This document shows, piece by piece, positions 23,902 to 33,832 of a stretch of DNA of 37,508 nucleotides; position 1 is the stretch's first letter; each line of letters opens with the position of its first letter. The notes under the pieces were generated by a model. It saw only the letters and a program-made list of their open reading frames with translations. It did no database searches and was not told where the DNA came from. The stretch lies in contig NZ_LR735001.1 in the NCBI RefSeq assembly GCF_900009265.2, forward strand, positions 163,001-200,508, written 5' to 3'. The stretch is from Planktothrix paucivesiculata PCC 9631. Its GTDB lineage: Bacteria > Cyanobacteriota > Cyanobacteriia > Cyanobacteriales > Microcoleaceae. A program made the position numbers and the translations under genes.

Positions 23902-25101
23902 TTGCGTTACCGTTTTTTGCAGTTAATTATCTTAGTATTAATATTTTTGACCAGTTGCAGTCCCAAGGATGCAGACAAAATATCTGATCCTCAACCGCAA
24001 TCTATTCAGGGGCAGATTTTGGTTTGGCATTCCTTTGAGGGTAAAATCAAGGAAATGATGCAAGAGTCCTTGAAGGATTATATGCGAATATATCCTAATG
24101 TTAGGATTGTGAGTGAATATATTCCCACTGATCAATTAGATCAGCAATTCCGCACACAAGTTAAGAGAGGTTTAGGGCCTGATTTTCTGTTTACTGCTTC
24201 TGGGGTGATTCCGAGTTTAGTTCAGGATAACTTGATTCCGGTGATTCAAGACTTTGACTTTTCGGGTTACCTTCCTACGGCGATTAGTCATGTTCGCTAT
24301 CAGGGAAAAATATATGGTATACCCACCTCGGTGATGACTCAAACTCTTTGCTATAACAAGAAGAAAGTGAAGTTACCGCCTAAAACTTTAACGGAACTCT
24401 TGGAACAAGCCAAGACTGGTTACTCGGTGGGAATATGGTCTAATTTTGTGGGCACCTTTTGGGGAGTGCAGGTTTTTGGGGGAAAATCTTTTGATGCCCA
24501 AGGTAATTTTGTTTTTGATCAAAAAAGTTGGGCAAAATGGATGGAGTGGCTAAAAATTGCCCAAAACGAACCAAATATGGTTTTTAGCGATGGTATTGAG
24601 GACTTAGAACAGGGGTTTATTAATAACCGATTAGCCTATGTTTTTTGTGATTCTTCCCAGTTTCCAGAATACAGCCAAGTGTTAGGAAAAGATAATTTGG
24701 GTGTTGCCTTATTACCCGGGGAAGGGAACAACCCCGCCGGGCCTTTAATCTATTCCCGTGTGATTTTGTTTAATAGAACATCGAGTCCTCAACAACAGCA
24801 GTTGGCTCTAAAATTGGCTGAGTTTTTTACAAATCCAGAACAAACTCGTAAGCGGTTAAGTCTCCTAGAAGGCTCTTTTATTCCGGCTGATAACAATGTT
24901 CATGTTAATAGTCGTTTGTTTCCCCGAGAAGCAATATTAGTCCAGCAATCTAAAACTGCAATCGCCATTCCTTTAGACCAAGTTGAATCAGCGCGGTTTT
25001 GGGCGAAGACGGGCAATAGTTTATATCCTCAAGTATTGGGGGGAAGTATCACTCCTGAAGATGCTGCCGCTCAGATTACTGGAACTGTTAATCAGAAATA
25101 A
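23902..25101 (+). CDS. Solute-binding lipoprotein (family 1, sugar-type)
   Basis: The 399-residue protein has a lipoprotein signal: hydrophobic residues 5-16 and lipobox LTSC with C19 as the lipidation site. The mature part looks like an extracellular solute-binding protein of the MalE/UgpB type (ILVWHSFEG, PDFLFTASGVIPSLV, YGIPTSVMTQTLCYNKK, RLAYVFCDSSQFPEY). It would bind an organic solute in the periplasm for an ABC importer. No permease or ATPase gene is in the window. The start is TTG, supported by AGGA seven bases upstream and by the lipobox position. An MscS channel gene begins 24 nt after the stop, so the two are probably one transcript. Confidence 0.85.
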   Translation: MRYRFLQLIILVLIFLTSCSPKDADKISDPQPQSIQGQILVWHSFEGKIKEMMQESLKDYMRIYPNVRIVSEYIPTDQLDQQFRTQVKRGLGPDFLFTASGVIPSLVQDNLIPVIQDFDFSGYLPTAISHVRYQGKIYGIPTSVMTQTLCYNKKKVKLPPKTLTELLEQAKTGYSVGIWSNFVGTFWGVQVFGGKSFDAQGNFVFDQKSWAKWMEWLKIAQNEPNMVFSDGIEDLEQGFINNRLAYVFCDSSQFPEYSQVLGKDNLGVALLPGEGNNPAGPLIYSRVILFNRTSSPQQQQLALKLAEFFTNPEQTRKRLSLLEGSFIPADNNVHVNSRLFPREAILVQQSKTAIAIPLDQVESARFWAKTGNSLYPQVLGGSITPEDAAAQITGTVNQK

Positions 25102-25125
25102 AGTCAACCTTTAAAAAAAACCGAT

Positions 25126-26460
25126 ATGTCCAATTCACTCGATTTAACATTCATTGTTGATCAAATTACTAAACTCTTAATTTTTTTGAATCGATCTCCG
25201 GTACAAATTCAATTGTTGGTAATTTTGATCTCGATTTTAGTCAGTCATAGCCTATCCTATTGGGTCGGTAAAAAAATAAAAGCAAATTTCCCACAACTAG
25301 CAGTTAATCTAGCCCAAGAAACAACTTTAGCTCCCTATTGGTGTGGATTAATCTTAATTCCTGATTTAGTGGGTCGGGGATTTAGCTTAATTGCATTAAA
25401 TTTATTTCACGATTTATTCATTCATCAAGGATGGATTGCCGGAATTCTGGCGATCGCCATTAATATTTTATGGGTTTATCTATTTTATCGGATTTTTGTA
25501 GTTAGCTTATGTCTATTTATCCCGATTGATCGGGTTAAAGAGTGTAATTTCTATTTTTTTAGACCGTTATTTATTTTATATGTTTTGAGAGAAATTTTAA
25601 GTTTATTTGTAGATTTTGATCAACTTCTGCAAGTGGTGGTGATTAATTTATTTGGCAGTTCAGTCACCGTAGCAGCAGTTTTAATTAGTACCGTGGGGTT
25701 GTATTTATGGATTGTTGCCGTCAATATTTTACAATATGTCCTCTGGCAGACTACTATTAATAGCACGAAACTGGATTCGGGTAGTACCCAAGCCTCTTTG
25801 ATTTTAATTCGTTATTTTTTAATTACTTTTGGAATTGTGGTTGTTGTTGGATATCTAGGATTTAATTCTACAACATTTGCTGCAATTACGGGCGGGTTAT
25901 CTGTCGGTATTGGCTTTGGGTTAAAGGAAGTATTTAGTAATTTTATTAGTGGGATATTTTTATTATTTGAAGGTTCGTTAAGACCTGGAGATATTATTGA
26001 AATTGGGGGAGAATCCAGTGAAGTTAAAAAGGTGAGTATGCGAGCGACAACGGTACAAGTGATGAGGGATAATTCCGAAAAAATTATTCCGAATCAAATC
26101 TTTTTTACCCAAGAACTTAAAACCATGACGGGGAGCGATCGCCGGGTGCGAAAGTCTTTGATTGTGGGAGTGAGTTATGATTGTGACCCAGAAAATATCA
26201 TTGAGATTTTATTGGAAATTATCTATAAACATCCCGAAACTTTAAATGATCCGGCCCCTTTGGTTAGTTTTATTAATTTTGGAGAATCTAGTTTAGATTT
26301 TGAGATCACGGTCTGGTTAGAACATCCCATCGGAGGTAAACGAATTATGAGCGAGATTGCTTGTGAAATTTGGAAAGTTTTTGGGGAGAAAAATATTGAA
26401 ATTCCCTATCCTCAACGGGATTTACATATTCGCAGTGATATTAGAAAGGAAGTTGATTGA
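25126..26460 (+). CDS. MscS-family mechanosensitive channel
   Basis: The 444-residue membrane protein has about five hydrophobic segments in its first 245 residues. These are followed by the pore-lining MscS helix and beta domain: TGGLSVGIGFGLKEVFSNFISG, then FEGSLRPGDIIEIG, RATTVQVMRDNSEKIIPNQ and a C-terminal DYxC-type alpha-beta domain. MscS channels open under membrane tension and release solutes on osmotic downshift. The extra N-terminal helices put it among the longer members, not the three-helix MscS of E. coli. It follows a solute-binding lipoprotein by 24 nt, an unusual partner discussed in the findings. Confidence 0.9.
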   Translation: MSNSLDLTFIVDQITKLLIFLNRSPVQIQLLVILISILVSHSLSYWVGKKIKANFPQLAVNLAQETTLAPYWCGLILIPDLVGRGFSLIALNLFHDLFIHQGWIAGILAIAINILWVYLFYRIFVVSLCLFIPIDRVKECNFYFFRPLFILYVLREILSLFVDFDQLLQVVVINLFGSSVTVAAVLISTVGLYLWIVAVNILQYVLWQTTINSTKLDSGSTQASLILIRYFLITFGIVVVVGYLGFNSTTFAAITGGLSVGIGFGLKEVFSNFISGIFLLFEGSLRPGDIIEIGGESSEVKKVSMRATTVQVMRDNSEKIIPNQIFFTQELKTMTGSDRRVRKSLIVGVSYDCDPENIIEILLEIIYKHPETLNDPAPLVSFINFGESSLDFEITVWLEHPIGGKRIMSEIACEIWKVFGEKNIEIPYPQRDLHIRSDIRKEVD

Positions 26461-26516
26461 AAAATGTTTATTTAGGGTTAAAATACAATAATTCAGATTA
26501 GGAAGCCGCCATTAAT

Positions 26517-27095
26517 ATGACCAGTTCTAAACGTCTCATTGTGGGCATTAGTGGGGCGAGTGGTATTATCTATGCGGTGCGTCTGTTGGAACTCCTGCGG
26601 GAAACCGATGTGGAAACCCATCTGGTGGTTTCCCGGGCGGGAGAAATCACCCGAGCCCATGAGTTAGAAATGGATACTAAACAACTCCACAACTTAGCTG
26701 ACGTGAGCTATGCTATCGGTGATGTAGGGGCGGCGATATCCAGTGGTTCGTTTCGGACAATGGGGATGGTGATTCTTCCCTGTTCGATGAAAACCTTGGC
26801 TGAGGTGGCTACGGGAGTGACGAGCAGCCTCCTAACCCGGGCGGCGGATGTGGTTCTTAAAGAGCGCCGTCGGTTGGTGTTAATGGTGCGGGAAACCCCT
26901 CTCCATGCTATCCATCTTAAAAATATGTTAACGGTGACTGAATGTGGGGGAATTATTATGCCTCCGGTTCCGGCATTTTATACCATGCCAGAATCGATTG
27001 ATGAAATGGTGACAAATACCGTTTGTCGGGTGCTTGACCTCTTTGATATTGATGGCGGTCAGATGAAACGCTGGGAGGGAATCAGTAATCAGTAA
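26517..27095 (+). CDS. ubiX: Flavin prenyltransferase UbiX
   Basis: The 192-residue enzyme attaches a dimethylallyl group to FMN, making the prenylated flavin cofactor of UbiD-type decarboxylases. The Rossmann-like start GISGASGIIYAVRLLELL, the FMN-site stretch PCSMKTLAEVATG, and RETPLHAIHLKNM near the C-terminus are typical. The C-terminal residues ISNQ and the stop codon are encoded inside a heptamer array that continues past the gene, so the C-terminus has been overwritten by repeat sequence. The partner decarboxylase is not in the window. The start ATG has GGAAG about 11 nt upstream. Confidence 0.95.
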   Translation: MTSSKRLIVGISGASGIIYAVRLLELLRETDVETHLVVSRAGEITRAHELEMDTKQLHNLADVSYAIGDVGAAISSGSFRTMGMVILPCSMKTLAEVATGVTSSLLTRAADVVLKERRRLVLMVRETPLHAIHLKNMLTVTECGGIIMPPVPAFYTMPESIDEMVTNTVCRVLDLFDIDGGQMKRWEGISNQ

Positions 27096-27114
27096 TCAGT
27101 TATCAGTTATCAGT
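27080..27114. repeat. Heptamer array (AATCAGT)3(TATCAGT)2 spanning the ubiX stop
   Basis: Five 7-nt units run from 27080 to 27114, and the ubiX TAA stop (27093-27095) lies in the second unit junction. The related units CAGTTAT and CAGTTAC occur between the 80-bp repeats at 2641-2740. A short ACCCATT pair follows at about 27131-27142. Confidence 0.8.
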
Positions 27115-27170
27115 TTAAGAGTTGATTGATTACCCATTACCCACTCAAACACCATAATTTTTGATCTTCA

Positions 27171-30100
27171 ATGTCAATTTATTTGCCTAAATTTCAGTTA
27201 ATTTGGATTAAGATGGTTCGGAAAACTCAGCGTCCGATTCCCATCCGAACGGTTTTGATTATACCGTTTTTACTGCAAATTTTCGGAGCCGTTGGGATTG
27301 TGGGATGGCTGTCTTTTCAGGCAGGGCAGAAGGCAGTGAATGAGGTGGTGGGTCAGTTACAAAATGAAATTAGTGCGAGAGTTGAACAGAATTTAGAAGC
27401 CTATTTAGCCATTCCAGAAAAGATTAATAAAACCAACTTAAATTTACTTCAGTCAAGAATTTTGACGTTTGAAAACTTAACCCAGTGGGAAAAATATCTC
27501 TGGAGACAGGTACAAATTCATCCTGATATTAACTTTATTAAAATTACTAATGCTGCTGGACAAGAACGCACGGGGGAACAGTTAGGGGATGGGTCTTTAA
27601 GAATTAATGTGATTGATACTTTTACTAATTTTGATTTCTATTCCTATAAAACTGATTATAAAGGCGATCGCACCGAAGTTGCAACCATTGTTAAAGATTT
27701 TGATACCCGAAAGGGCGTCTGGTATAAAGATGCCGTAAAAGCGGGAGATGCGACTTGGAGTTCGGTGTATTTATCCCTATTAGAACCGACTTTATTAATG
27801 AGTGCTTTGCTTCCGGTTTATAATCCGCAAACCCAGGAAGTTCAAGGGGTTTTGAATACAGCATTACGGTTAGATGGAATTGGAAATTTTCTCAATAAAT
27901 TAAAGGTAGGAAAATCAGGACAAACCTTTTTAATCGATAGTGATGGCACATTATTAGCCACTTCAACCTTAGAAAAACCCTTTTTAGTTGTTAATAATGA
28001 TAGACAGTTATTTGCGGCGGTAAACAGCCAAAATCCCTTAACTCAAGCGACCGCCAACTATTTAAACCAGACCCATATTAATCTCAAGGAAATTAAACAA
28101 GGGAAAGAACTAGACTTTATTTGGAATAATAGTCGTTATTTTGTCAAGGTGTTACCGTTTCAGAAGGGAAAAACCGTTAATTGGCTAATTCTTGTCGTGG
28201 TTCCCGAAGCGGATTTTATGAAACAAATTAATGCCAATATTCGCACGACGATTGCCTTATGTAGTTTGGCATTAGTAGGAGCCACATTAATCGGATTATT
28301 GACTGCACAATGGATTGTTAAGCCGATTTTACAGTTAAATATTGCCGCCAAAAAAATTGCTCAAGGACAATGGGAACAAAATAATCTGAACCTTAAACGC
28401 AAGGATGAATTAGGTCAGTTAGCAAAATCTTTTAATAGTATGGCTAAACAGTTAAAAGAATCCTTTACTATTTTGGAAGCCAAAAACCAAGAACTCCAAA
28501 AGTTAGACCAATTAAAAGATGAATTTCTTGCCAATACTTCCCATGAATTAAGAACTCCCCTCAATGGAATTATTGGGATTGCTGAATCTTTAATTGATGG
28601 TGCAACAGGAGGTTTATCCCCCCAAACTAATAGCAATTTAGCCATGATTGTGGCTAGTGGTCGCCGTCTATCTAGTTTAGTTAGTGATATTTTAGACTTC
28701 TCTAAATTGCGCTATCAAAATATAGAATTGCAACGGCGACCAATTGATATTCGGGCGATTATTGATGCGGTTTTAATCTTAAGCCAATCCCTAATTACTC
28801 AGAAAAATTTACACCTGGTTAATCGGATTCCGGTTGATTTTCCCCTAGCAGAAGCAGATGAAAATCGGTTACAACAAATTTTCTATAATTTAGTTGGAAA
28901 TGCGATCAAATTTACCCCAGAAGGAATTGTAGAAATTTCAGCAATAATTTTATCTGAAACTGAAAAACCTCAAATGGCAATTACCATTTCTGATACAGGA
29001 ATTGGGATTGAGACTAATAAATTGGATCGAATTTTTGAATCTTTTGAACAGGGAGAAGGTTCAACCGCTAGAGAATATGGCGGTACTGGATTAGGATTAA
29101 CCATTACAAAACAATTAGTTGAATTACATGGGGGGGAAATCACCGTGGAATCGGAGTTAGGTATCGGTTCTCGATTTACTTTTACCCTACCTATTGCTGA
29201 AAATGTGGTTAAAATTCCTACGGAAAACCAAATTAAAAATTATCTAAAACCCATACAAATTGATACATTCTTAGCTGTTAATCCTGTTTTTTCTCAGCCG
29301 TCAGTGGACTATTCTCCAGAAACGATTAAAATTTTAATTGTTGATGATGAAATCGTGAATCGTCAGGTTTTATTGAATAATCTTTCATTACATCATTATG
29401 TGGTTTTTCAAGCTAGTAATGGCGAAGAAGCATTAGAATTAATTGCTAAAGGACTCAGACCCGATGTAATGTTATTGGATGTCATGATGCCTAAAATTAC
29501 CGGATATGAAGTTACTCAAAAACTTCGAGAACAGTTTAATCAAAGGGAATTACCAATTATTTTATTAACAGCAAAAACTCAAGTTCAAGATATTGTCACA
29601 GGGTTAAATATGGGTGCTAATGATTATATGATGAAACCCTTTGCTAAGGATGAACTTTTAGCCCGAATTAGAACCCATGTTAATATTAGTCGCCTACAAA
29701 CGGAAAATTTACGGTTAGCAACAGAATTAGAAGTTACTCGTCGTTTACAACAAATGATTTTACCCAAACCAGAGGAATTGGCGGCGATTTCTGGGTTAGA
29801 AATTGTAGGATTTATGGAACCTGCGGAGGAAGTTGGTGGAGATTATTATGATGTTTTAGAAACCGATGGTGTGGTGACATTGGGAATTGGAGATGTGACC
29901 GGACATGGGTTAGAAAGTGGAATTTTAATGTTAATGACTCAAATGGGAATTCGTACCCTTACGGAAATTAGAGAAACTAACCCTATCCAATTTTTGACTA
30001 TTCTTAACAACACTCTTTATAAAAATGTTGAACGGATGAATGTGGATAGAAATTTAACTTTAGCTATTTTAAATTATTATCAAGGTTTATTAACAGTTAG

Positions 30101-30458
30101 TGGACAGCATGAGGAAATTTTGATTGTTCGTTCTGATGGTAATATTGAACGGATTGATACAATAGATTTAGGGATTCCAATTGCTTTAGATGAAAATATT
30201 ACGCAGTTTATTAATTCCGTAACCGTTGAGTTAAAAACTGGGGATGGTGTGGTTTTATATACCGATGGAATTACAGAAACCTTTAATCTGAATAAACAAC
30301 AATATGGACTAGATAGACTCTGTAATGTGATTTCTAAAAATTGGCAACACCCACTAGAAGAAATTAAACAAACTGTGATTAATGATATTGTTACATTCCG
30401 AGGAAAAGAAAAACAGTTTGATGATATTACCCTATTAATTTTGAAGCAAAAAGCCTAA
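27171..30458 (+). CDS. Cache-HAMP-histidine kinase-REC-PP2C regulator
   Basis: A 1095-residue membrane protein joins two output types. Order: membrane helix near residues 28-48, extracytoplasmic Cache-type sensor (about 55-345), second helix (about 359-382), HAMP, HisKA with H458 in [12 protein letters not shown], HATPase ([19 protein letters not shown]), receiver with D770 in [12 protein letters not shown], and a C-terminal SpoIIE/RsbU-type PP2C phosphatase (about 880-1095). Metal-binding acidic motifs are intact: [22 protein letters not shown] and FDDITLL. The kinase could phosphorylate its own receiver and thereby set phosphatase activity on an anti-sigma-antagonist-like partner, but no STAS gene is nearby. 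M15 is an alternative start, and neither has a strong SD. Confidence 0.94.
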   Translation: MSIYLPKFQLIWIKMVRKTQRPIPIRTVLIIPFLLQIFGAVGIVGWLSFQAGQKAVNEVVGQLQNEISARVEQNLEAYLAIPEKINKTNLNLLQSRILTFENLTQWEKYLWRQVQIHPDINFIKITNAAGQERTGEQLGDGSLRINVIDTFTNFDFYSYKTDYKGDRTEVATIVKDFDTRKGVWYKDAVKAGDATWSSVYLSLLEPTLLMSALLPVYNPQTQEVQGVLNTALRLDGIGNFLNKLKVGKSGQTFLIDSDGTLLATSTLEKPFLVVNNDRQLFAAVNSQNPLTQATANYLNQTHINLKEIKQGKELDFIWNNSRYFVKVLPFQKGKTVNWLILVVVPEADFMKQINANIRTTIALCSLALVGATLIGLLTAQWIVKPILQLNIAAKKIAQGQWEQNNLNLKRKDELGQLAKSFNSMAKQLKESFTILEAKNQELQKLDQLKDEFLANTSHELRTPLNGIIGIAESLIDGATGGLSPQTNSNLAMIVASGRRLSSLVSDILDFSKLRYQNIELQRRPIDIRAIIDAVLILSQSLITQKNLHLVNRIPVDFPLAEADENRLQQIFYNLVGNAIKFTPEGIVEISAIILSETEKPQMAITISDTGIGIETNKLDRIFESFEQGEGSTAREYGGTGLGLTITKQLVELHGGEITVESELGIGSRFTFTLPIAENVVKIPTENQIKNYLKPIQIDTFLAVNPVFSQPSVDYSPETIKILIVDDEIVNRQVLLNNLSLHHYVVFQASNGEEALELIAKGLRPDVMLLDVMMPKITGYEVTQKLREQFNQRELPIILLTAKTQVQDIVTGLNMGANDYMMKPFAKDELLARIRTHVNISRLQTENLRLATELEVTRRLQQMILPKPEELAAISGLEIVGFMEPAEEVGGDYYDVLETDGVVTLGIGDVTGHGLESGILMLMTQMGIRTLTEIRETNPIQFLTILNNTLYKNVERMNVDRNLTLAILNYYQGLLTVSGQHEEILIVRSDGNIERIDTIDLGIPIALDENITQFINSVTVELKTGDGVVLYTDGITETFNLNKQQYGLDRLCNVISKNWQHPLEEIKQTVINDIVTFRGKEKQFDDITLLILKQKA

Positions 30459-30463
30459 ATTCA

Positions 30464-30483
30464 CCGTTGTTGCGCTTCAGCGC
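30464..30483 (+). repeat. Left copy of a 20-nt inverted repeat
   Basis: CCGTTGTTGCGCTTCAGCGC is the exact reverse complement of 33858-33877. The pair encloses the Rieske oxygenase and FAD/Rieske genes. No target-site duplication or transposase is visible. Confidence 0.8.
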
Positions 30484-30566
30484 TCCATCAAGGTACACTC
30501 ATCCCAACAACAAATTTTTTTATTGATGCTAAAACAAAACCGTGCCCAGAGAACTCTTTTCCTACC

Positions 30567-30587
30567 TGTTCCCTGTTCCCTGTTCCC
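30567..30587. repeat. Heptamer array (TGTTCCC)3
   Basis: Three perfect units end 2 nt before the stop codon of the minus-strand Rieske oxygenase gene, so the array forms its 3' untranslated end. Confidence 0.75.
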
Positions 30588-30589
30588 TG

Positions 30590-31630
30590 CTATTGATTGT
30601 TAATTAACCGTTGAACACTGGCGATAGTCGGATTGAATTCATATCCTTTTTGTTGGGGATTTTCTAAATAGCTTTGTTGTTCTTCTTCTATCATTAAAAT
30701 ATCCTGTTTTACCAACCCATCTAATAGGTTTTGGGCAGAACCAAAACATAAATTTTTGACAAATTTTCTAAACTTTATAGGCAATTTATGGAGTCGCCAA
30801 AAGGCATTTAACGAGGTAAAATGAATTAAATAAGCTCGCGTTTCTGTTAAACTAATCGGACAAAATAAACAATATATTTTAAAATATTCTCCCAAGGTAG
30901 AAACCCAATGGGGATAAATATAACTAACTGTTAAAGGTTCAGAATGAAGTTTTCTTAACCCCGGAAAAAATAACTGAGAAATTGACCAAATTTTATCAAT
31001 TTTATAATAACTCTGAGCTTGATAATAAGCATCAATTCTGTTTGGGGTTTCTTCTATTTTTTCTAACTGAGCATCTGTCCAAGCTTGTAAATCTTGATGT
31101 AAATGTCCATGGTACATATCCATTAAATTCTCAATTAAAAAGGAAAAATGACCTTGATAATGAATTACTGAAACCGTAGCAATATAATTCAAATGTTCCC
31201 ATTCGGGAATTGCTAAGGGTTGAATTAAATTAGGATTATTCCCTGGAAATAACCAGATAAAACCCTCTAATTCCTGCACCGGATAATCTCGGATTTTACA
31301 ATTTTTAGGTAATTTTTGCTTATCCTCTAAATAGGGAACTATGACACATTCTCCTTGATTATTAAATTGCCAACCATGATAAGCACATTCTATATAATCT
31401 GAGATAATTTTACCATGACTTAATTTAACTTGTCGATGGGGACAGCGATTTTCTAAGGCTTGAATTTTGCCTAAACTATCCCGAAATAAAACAATATTTT
31501 GATGCCATAATTTTACTTCTACGGGTTGAGTTTTGACTTCATGACTCGCTGCTACAACATACCAATGATTCGGGTTTATTCCTGACTGTCGAATATCGTT
31601 AGTTGCATGGGATAATTTTTCTGAATTCAT
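30590..31630 (-). CDS. Rieske-type mononuclear iron oxygenase
   Basis: The 346-residue protein has an N-terminal Rieske [2Fe-2S] domain, C63-x-H65 in NRCPHR and C82-x2-H85 in CAYHGWQF (16 residues between). A catalytic domain follows with the mononuclear iron facial triad region NLMDMYHGHLH (D170, H173, H177). This is the layout of ring-hydroxylating oxygenases and pheophorbide-a-oxygenase-like enzymes, which use electrons from a ferredoxin to activate O2. No signal peptide is seen. It lies 100 nt downstream of the FAD/Rieske gene on the same strand, so the two probably act in one pathway. Substrate is not determined. A hydrophobic pigment or carotenoid is possible. Confidence 0.85.
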   Translation of the reverse strand: MNSEKLSHATNDIRQSGINPNHWYVVAASHEVKTQPVEVKLWHQNIVLFRDSLGKIQALENRCPHRQVKLSHGKIISDYIECAYHGWQFNNQGECVIVPYLEDKQKLPKNCKIRDYPVQELEGFIWLFPGNNPNLIQPLAIPEWEHLNYIATVSVIHYQGHFSFLIENLMDMYHGHLHQDLQAWTDAQLEKIEETPNRIDAYYQAQSYYKIDKIWSISQLFFPGLRKLHSEPLTVSYIYPHWVSTLGEYFKIYCLFCPISLTETRAYLIHFTSLNAFWRLHKLPIKFRKFVKNLCFGSAQNLLDGLVKQDILMIEEEQQSYLENPQQKGYEFNPTIASVQRLINNQ

Positions 31631-31730
31631 ATTAACCTTGGAGATTTTAATAGATTCATATTAACCGGGCGATTGAAATCGCGGCTACACAAACAAATTC
31701 CGCCTGCGCGGAATTAAAGTAAAATCAATT

Positions 31731-33695
31731 TTATATCTTTAAAAATCCTTCTGGATTTACAGAAAAAATTGAGCGTTTTTGCAAACCCTCCTGATATAAA
31801 ATTTCATTTGCTGCTAATAATCCACTACTTACAGCCCTTTCCATTAAACCACAGGGAAAGGGCATTTTTACCCAATCTCCGGCAAACATTAAATTAGTAA
31901 CCCCAGAATTTGTAGCCGGACGATTTACATAACTTCCGGGGGGATAGCCCGCAAAATTTTTCTGATTGACTAATTCTCGATGTAATAGAGTAGCTGATTT
32001 TAATTCGGGAACAATTTCATAAAGTTCCTGTTCAAAAGTTTTTAACAAGGTTTCTTGATTGGGAAATTGAGCTTCTTTATAACAATAAGCATGAAGTTCT
32101 ACCACAGTCCCCCCGGTTTCTTCATACCATTGAATATATTCTTCTTGAATCCGATGATAAAGAGTAATACTATCGGTTAAATCATAACCCGATAGGGAGG
32201 TGAAATGACTATGTTCCCAAGGAAAATCTCGGTCAAACCAAAACCGACAAACGGCAAAGGGGTCAGCAACTTGTAATTCTTCAATTTGTTGTTTCACCTG
32301 TTGATTAATTTCCCCGGTCATCAACGTAAATAATCGTTGTGTACCCGGAATATCCGTCGCCAATATATAATAGTCTGCTTGAATATTATGGGTCTGGTTT
32401 GTATTAGGATTAACACTGACTAACTGAACTTGATTATCCTCTCTTTCCATAACTTTATAGGGTGTTAAATCCCGTTGTGCTGGGCCAGAAATTACCTGAC
32501 CATTTTGATTAAAAACTGCCCCGTGACAAGGACAATGAAAATATCCATCTTCTGCTATTTGTACGGTGCAACCTTGATGGGTACATTGTAAAGAAATAGC
32601 TTGATTATTCTCACCAGATACGGCATAAACATCATCTCCATCCCCAAAGTATTCTAAATGTTTGTTTTCGGGTAAAGGTGGGGTAATTGATGATAAAATT
32701 GGATTAGATTTAACCCAAAATGGAACTAAATTAATTTGATTTCCTTGAAAATAACTAATAGAATCAATTTTTCCTTGATTCCAGTTAATATTGCTTACCG
32801 TAATATCGGTTAAAACTTCCCCATCTTTTTGCTGAATCGCATTGACTAAAGGTTGGACTAAACTGCTTCCCATATCTTGCCGAGTTCCATTAAAAGCCAA
32901 CCCTTCAGGATTACCAAAAAAATAGAAATGGAAAAACTGCATTAATTCCCCCACACTCAATTTATCCGGTGCATTTAAACTGGATTTAGCAAAGGGAAGA
33001 AAATATAAATCATACAACCCTTGGGGAAAATCTTGACTTACCCAGTCAGCAACGGAAATATCATCTAAGCGTTGAAAACTATTAGGAATTTTGAACCCAC
33101 CAATTTCTCTAAATACTTTCCAATGATTAAAATGAGTCAGATTAATTCCCCATTTTAAACGATTAGCAGAAGAAAATCCCAAATCAACAACATTCCAAGG
33201 AAATGCAGAATGACTAGGGCGAAATACTTCCGGTTGATATTGGTTATTTCTAAAAACCACCGCGTAGGATTCTAAAGATTTAAAATTATCTTCGATTTGG
33301 ATTTCCTTAACTAAGGATTTTAAGTTATAATATTGAGGAAAAAACCCATGAAACCCATGTTCCATTTTAAAGGTTTTATCCCCAATTTTAATATCCCAAC
33401 TGGCAATTTTACCGCCTAATTGGGGAGATTTTTCTAATAAAGTAACTTTAAATCCCCGTTGAGTTAATTCATAAGCACAGGCTAATCCAGCTAATCCTGC
33501 ACCGACAATTACAACGTGCTTAGGTTGGGTTAAAAATTGAGGTAGATTAATGATATTTGGCTGGAAAATAGTGGGTTCTGGTTTGTGGAATCGAGAATAC
33601 CCTAAGACACCAGCAACCGCACTAATACCGAATAATTTTAGAATAAAACGACGAGAAACATGATCATTTTCAGAAGGATTAAATAGTTCAGTCAT
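31731..33695 (-). CDS. Exported FAD amine-oxidase/carotene-desaturase-like protein with inserted Rieske domain
   Basis: The 654-residue protein starts with a twin-arginine signal, S14-R-R-F-I-L-K20 followed by a hydrophobic stretch, implying export folded across the membrane. An FAD Rossmann motif VVIVGAGLAGLACAYEL (about 61-77) follows, with the second motif LEKSPQLGGKIASW. A Rieske domain is inserted: C371-T-H373-x2-C376 and C388-P-C390-H391. The extra cysteine pair is the disulfide form seen in cytochrome bc1/b6f Rieske proteins. The C-terminal FAD motif (FAGDWVKMPFPCGLMERAV) resembles carotenoid desaturases and CrtU/CruE-type aromatic carotenoid enzymes. Reaction unknown. A GCTAGATTA hairpin lies 27 nt before the ATG. 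Confidence 0.85.
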   Translation of the reverse strand: MTELFNPSENDHVSRRFILKLFGISAVAGVLGYSRFHKPEPTIFQPNIINLPQFLTQPKHVVIVGAGLAGLACAYELTQRGFKVTLLEKSPQLGGKIASWDIKIGDKTFKMEHGFHGFFPQYYNLKSLVKEIQIEDNFKSLESYAVVFRNNQYQPEVFRPSHSAFPWNVVDLGFSSANRLKWGINLTHFNHWKVFREIGGFKIPNSFQRLDDISVADWVSQDFPQGLYDLYFLPFAKSSLNAPDKLSVGELMQFFHFYFFGNPEGLAFNGTRQDMGSSLVQPLVNAIQQKDGEVLTDITVSNINWNQGKIDSISYFQGNQINLVPFWVKSNPILSSITPPLPENKHLEYFGDGDDVYAVSGENNQAISLQCTHQGCTVQIAEDGYFHCPCHGAVFNQNGQVISGPAQRDLTPYKVMEREDNQVQLVSVNPNTNQTHNIQADYYILATDIPGTQRLFTLMTGEINQQVKQQIEELQVADPFAVCRFWFDRDFPWEHSHFTSLSGYDLTDSITLYHRIQEEYIQWYEETGGTVVELHAYCYKEAQFPNQETLLKTFEQELYEIVPELKSATLLHRELVNQKNFAGYPPGSYVNRPATNSGVTNLMFAGDWVKMPFPCGLMERAVSSGLLAANEILYQEGLQKRSIFSVNPEGFLKI

Positions 33696-33721
33696 GGATA
33701 AAATAAACTTAAAATTTTAAA

Positions 33722-33744
33722 GCTAGATTATTTTCTAATCTAGC
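33722..33744 (-). promoter_or_regulatory. Hairpin in the leader of the FAD/Rieske gene
   Basis: GCTAGATTA (33722-33730) and TAATCTAGC (33736-33744) form a perfect 9-bp stem with a 5-nt loop, 26 nt upstream of the minus-strand ATG. It could be an operator or an mRNA element. A terminator is unlikely because no T-run follows on the minus strand. Confidence 0.45.
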
Positions 33745-33832
33745 GAGTGATGACGCTCACAGTAAAATTATTATATCAATTTTGGAGATATTGGTAAATG
33801 AATTATTATTAACATAAACATGATGTTGTATG

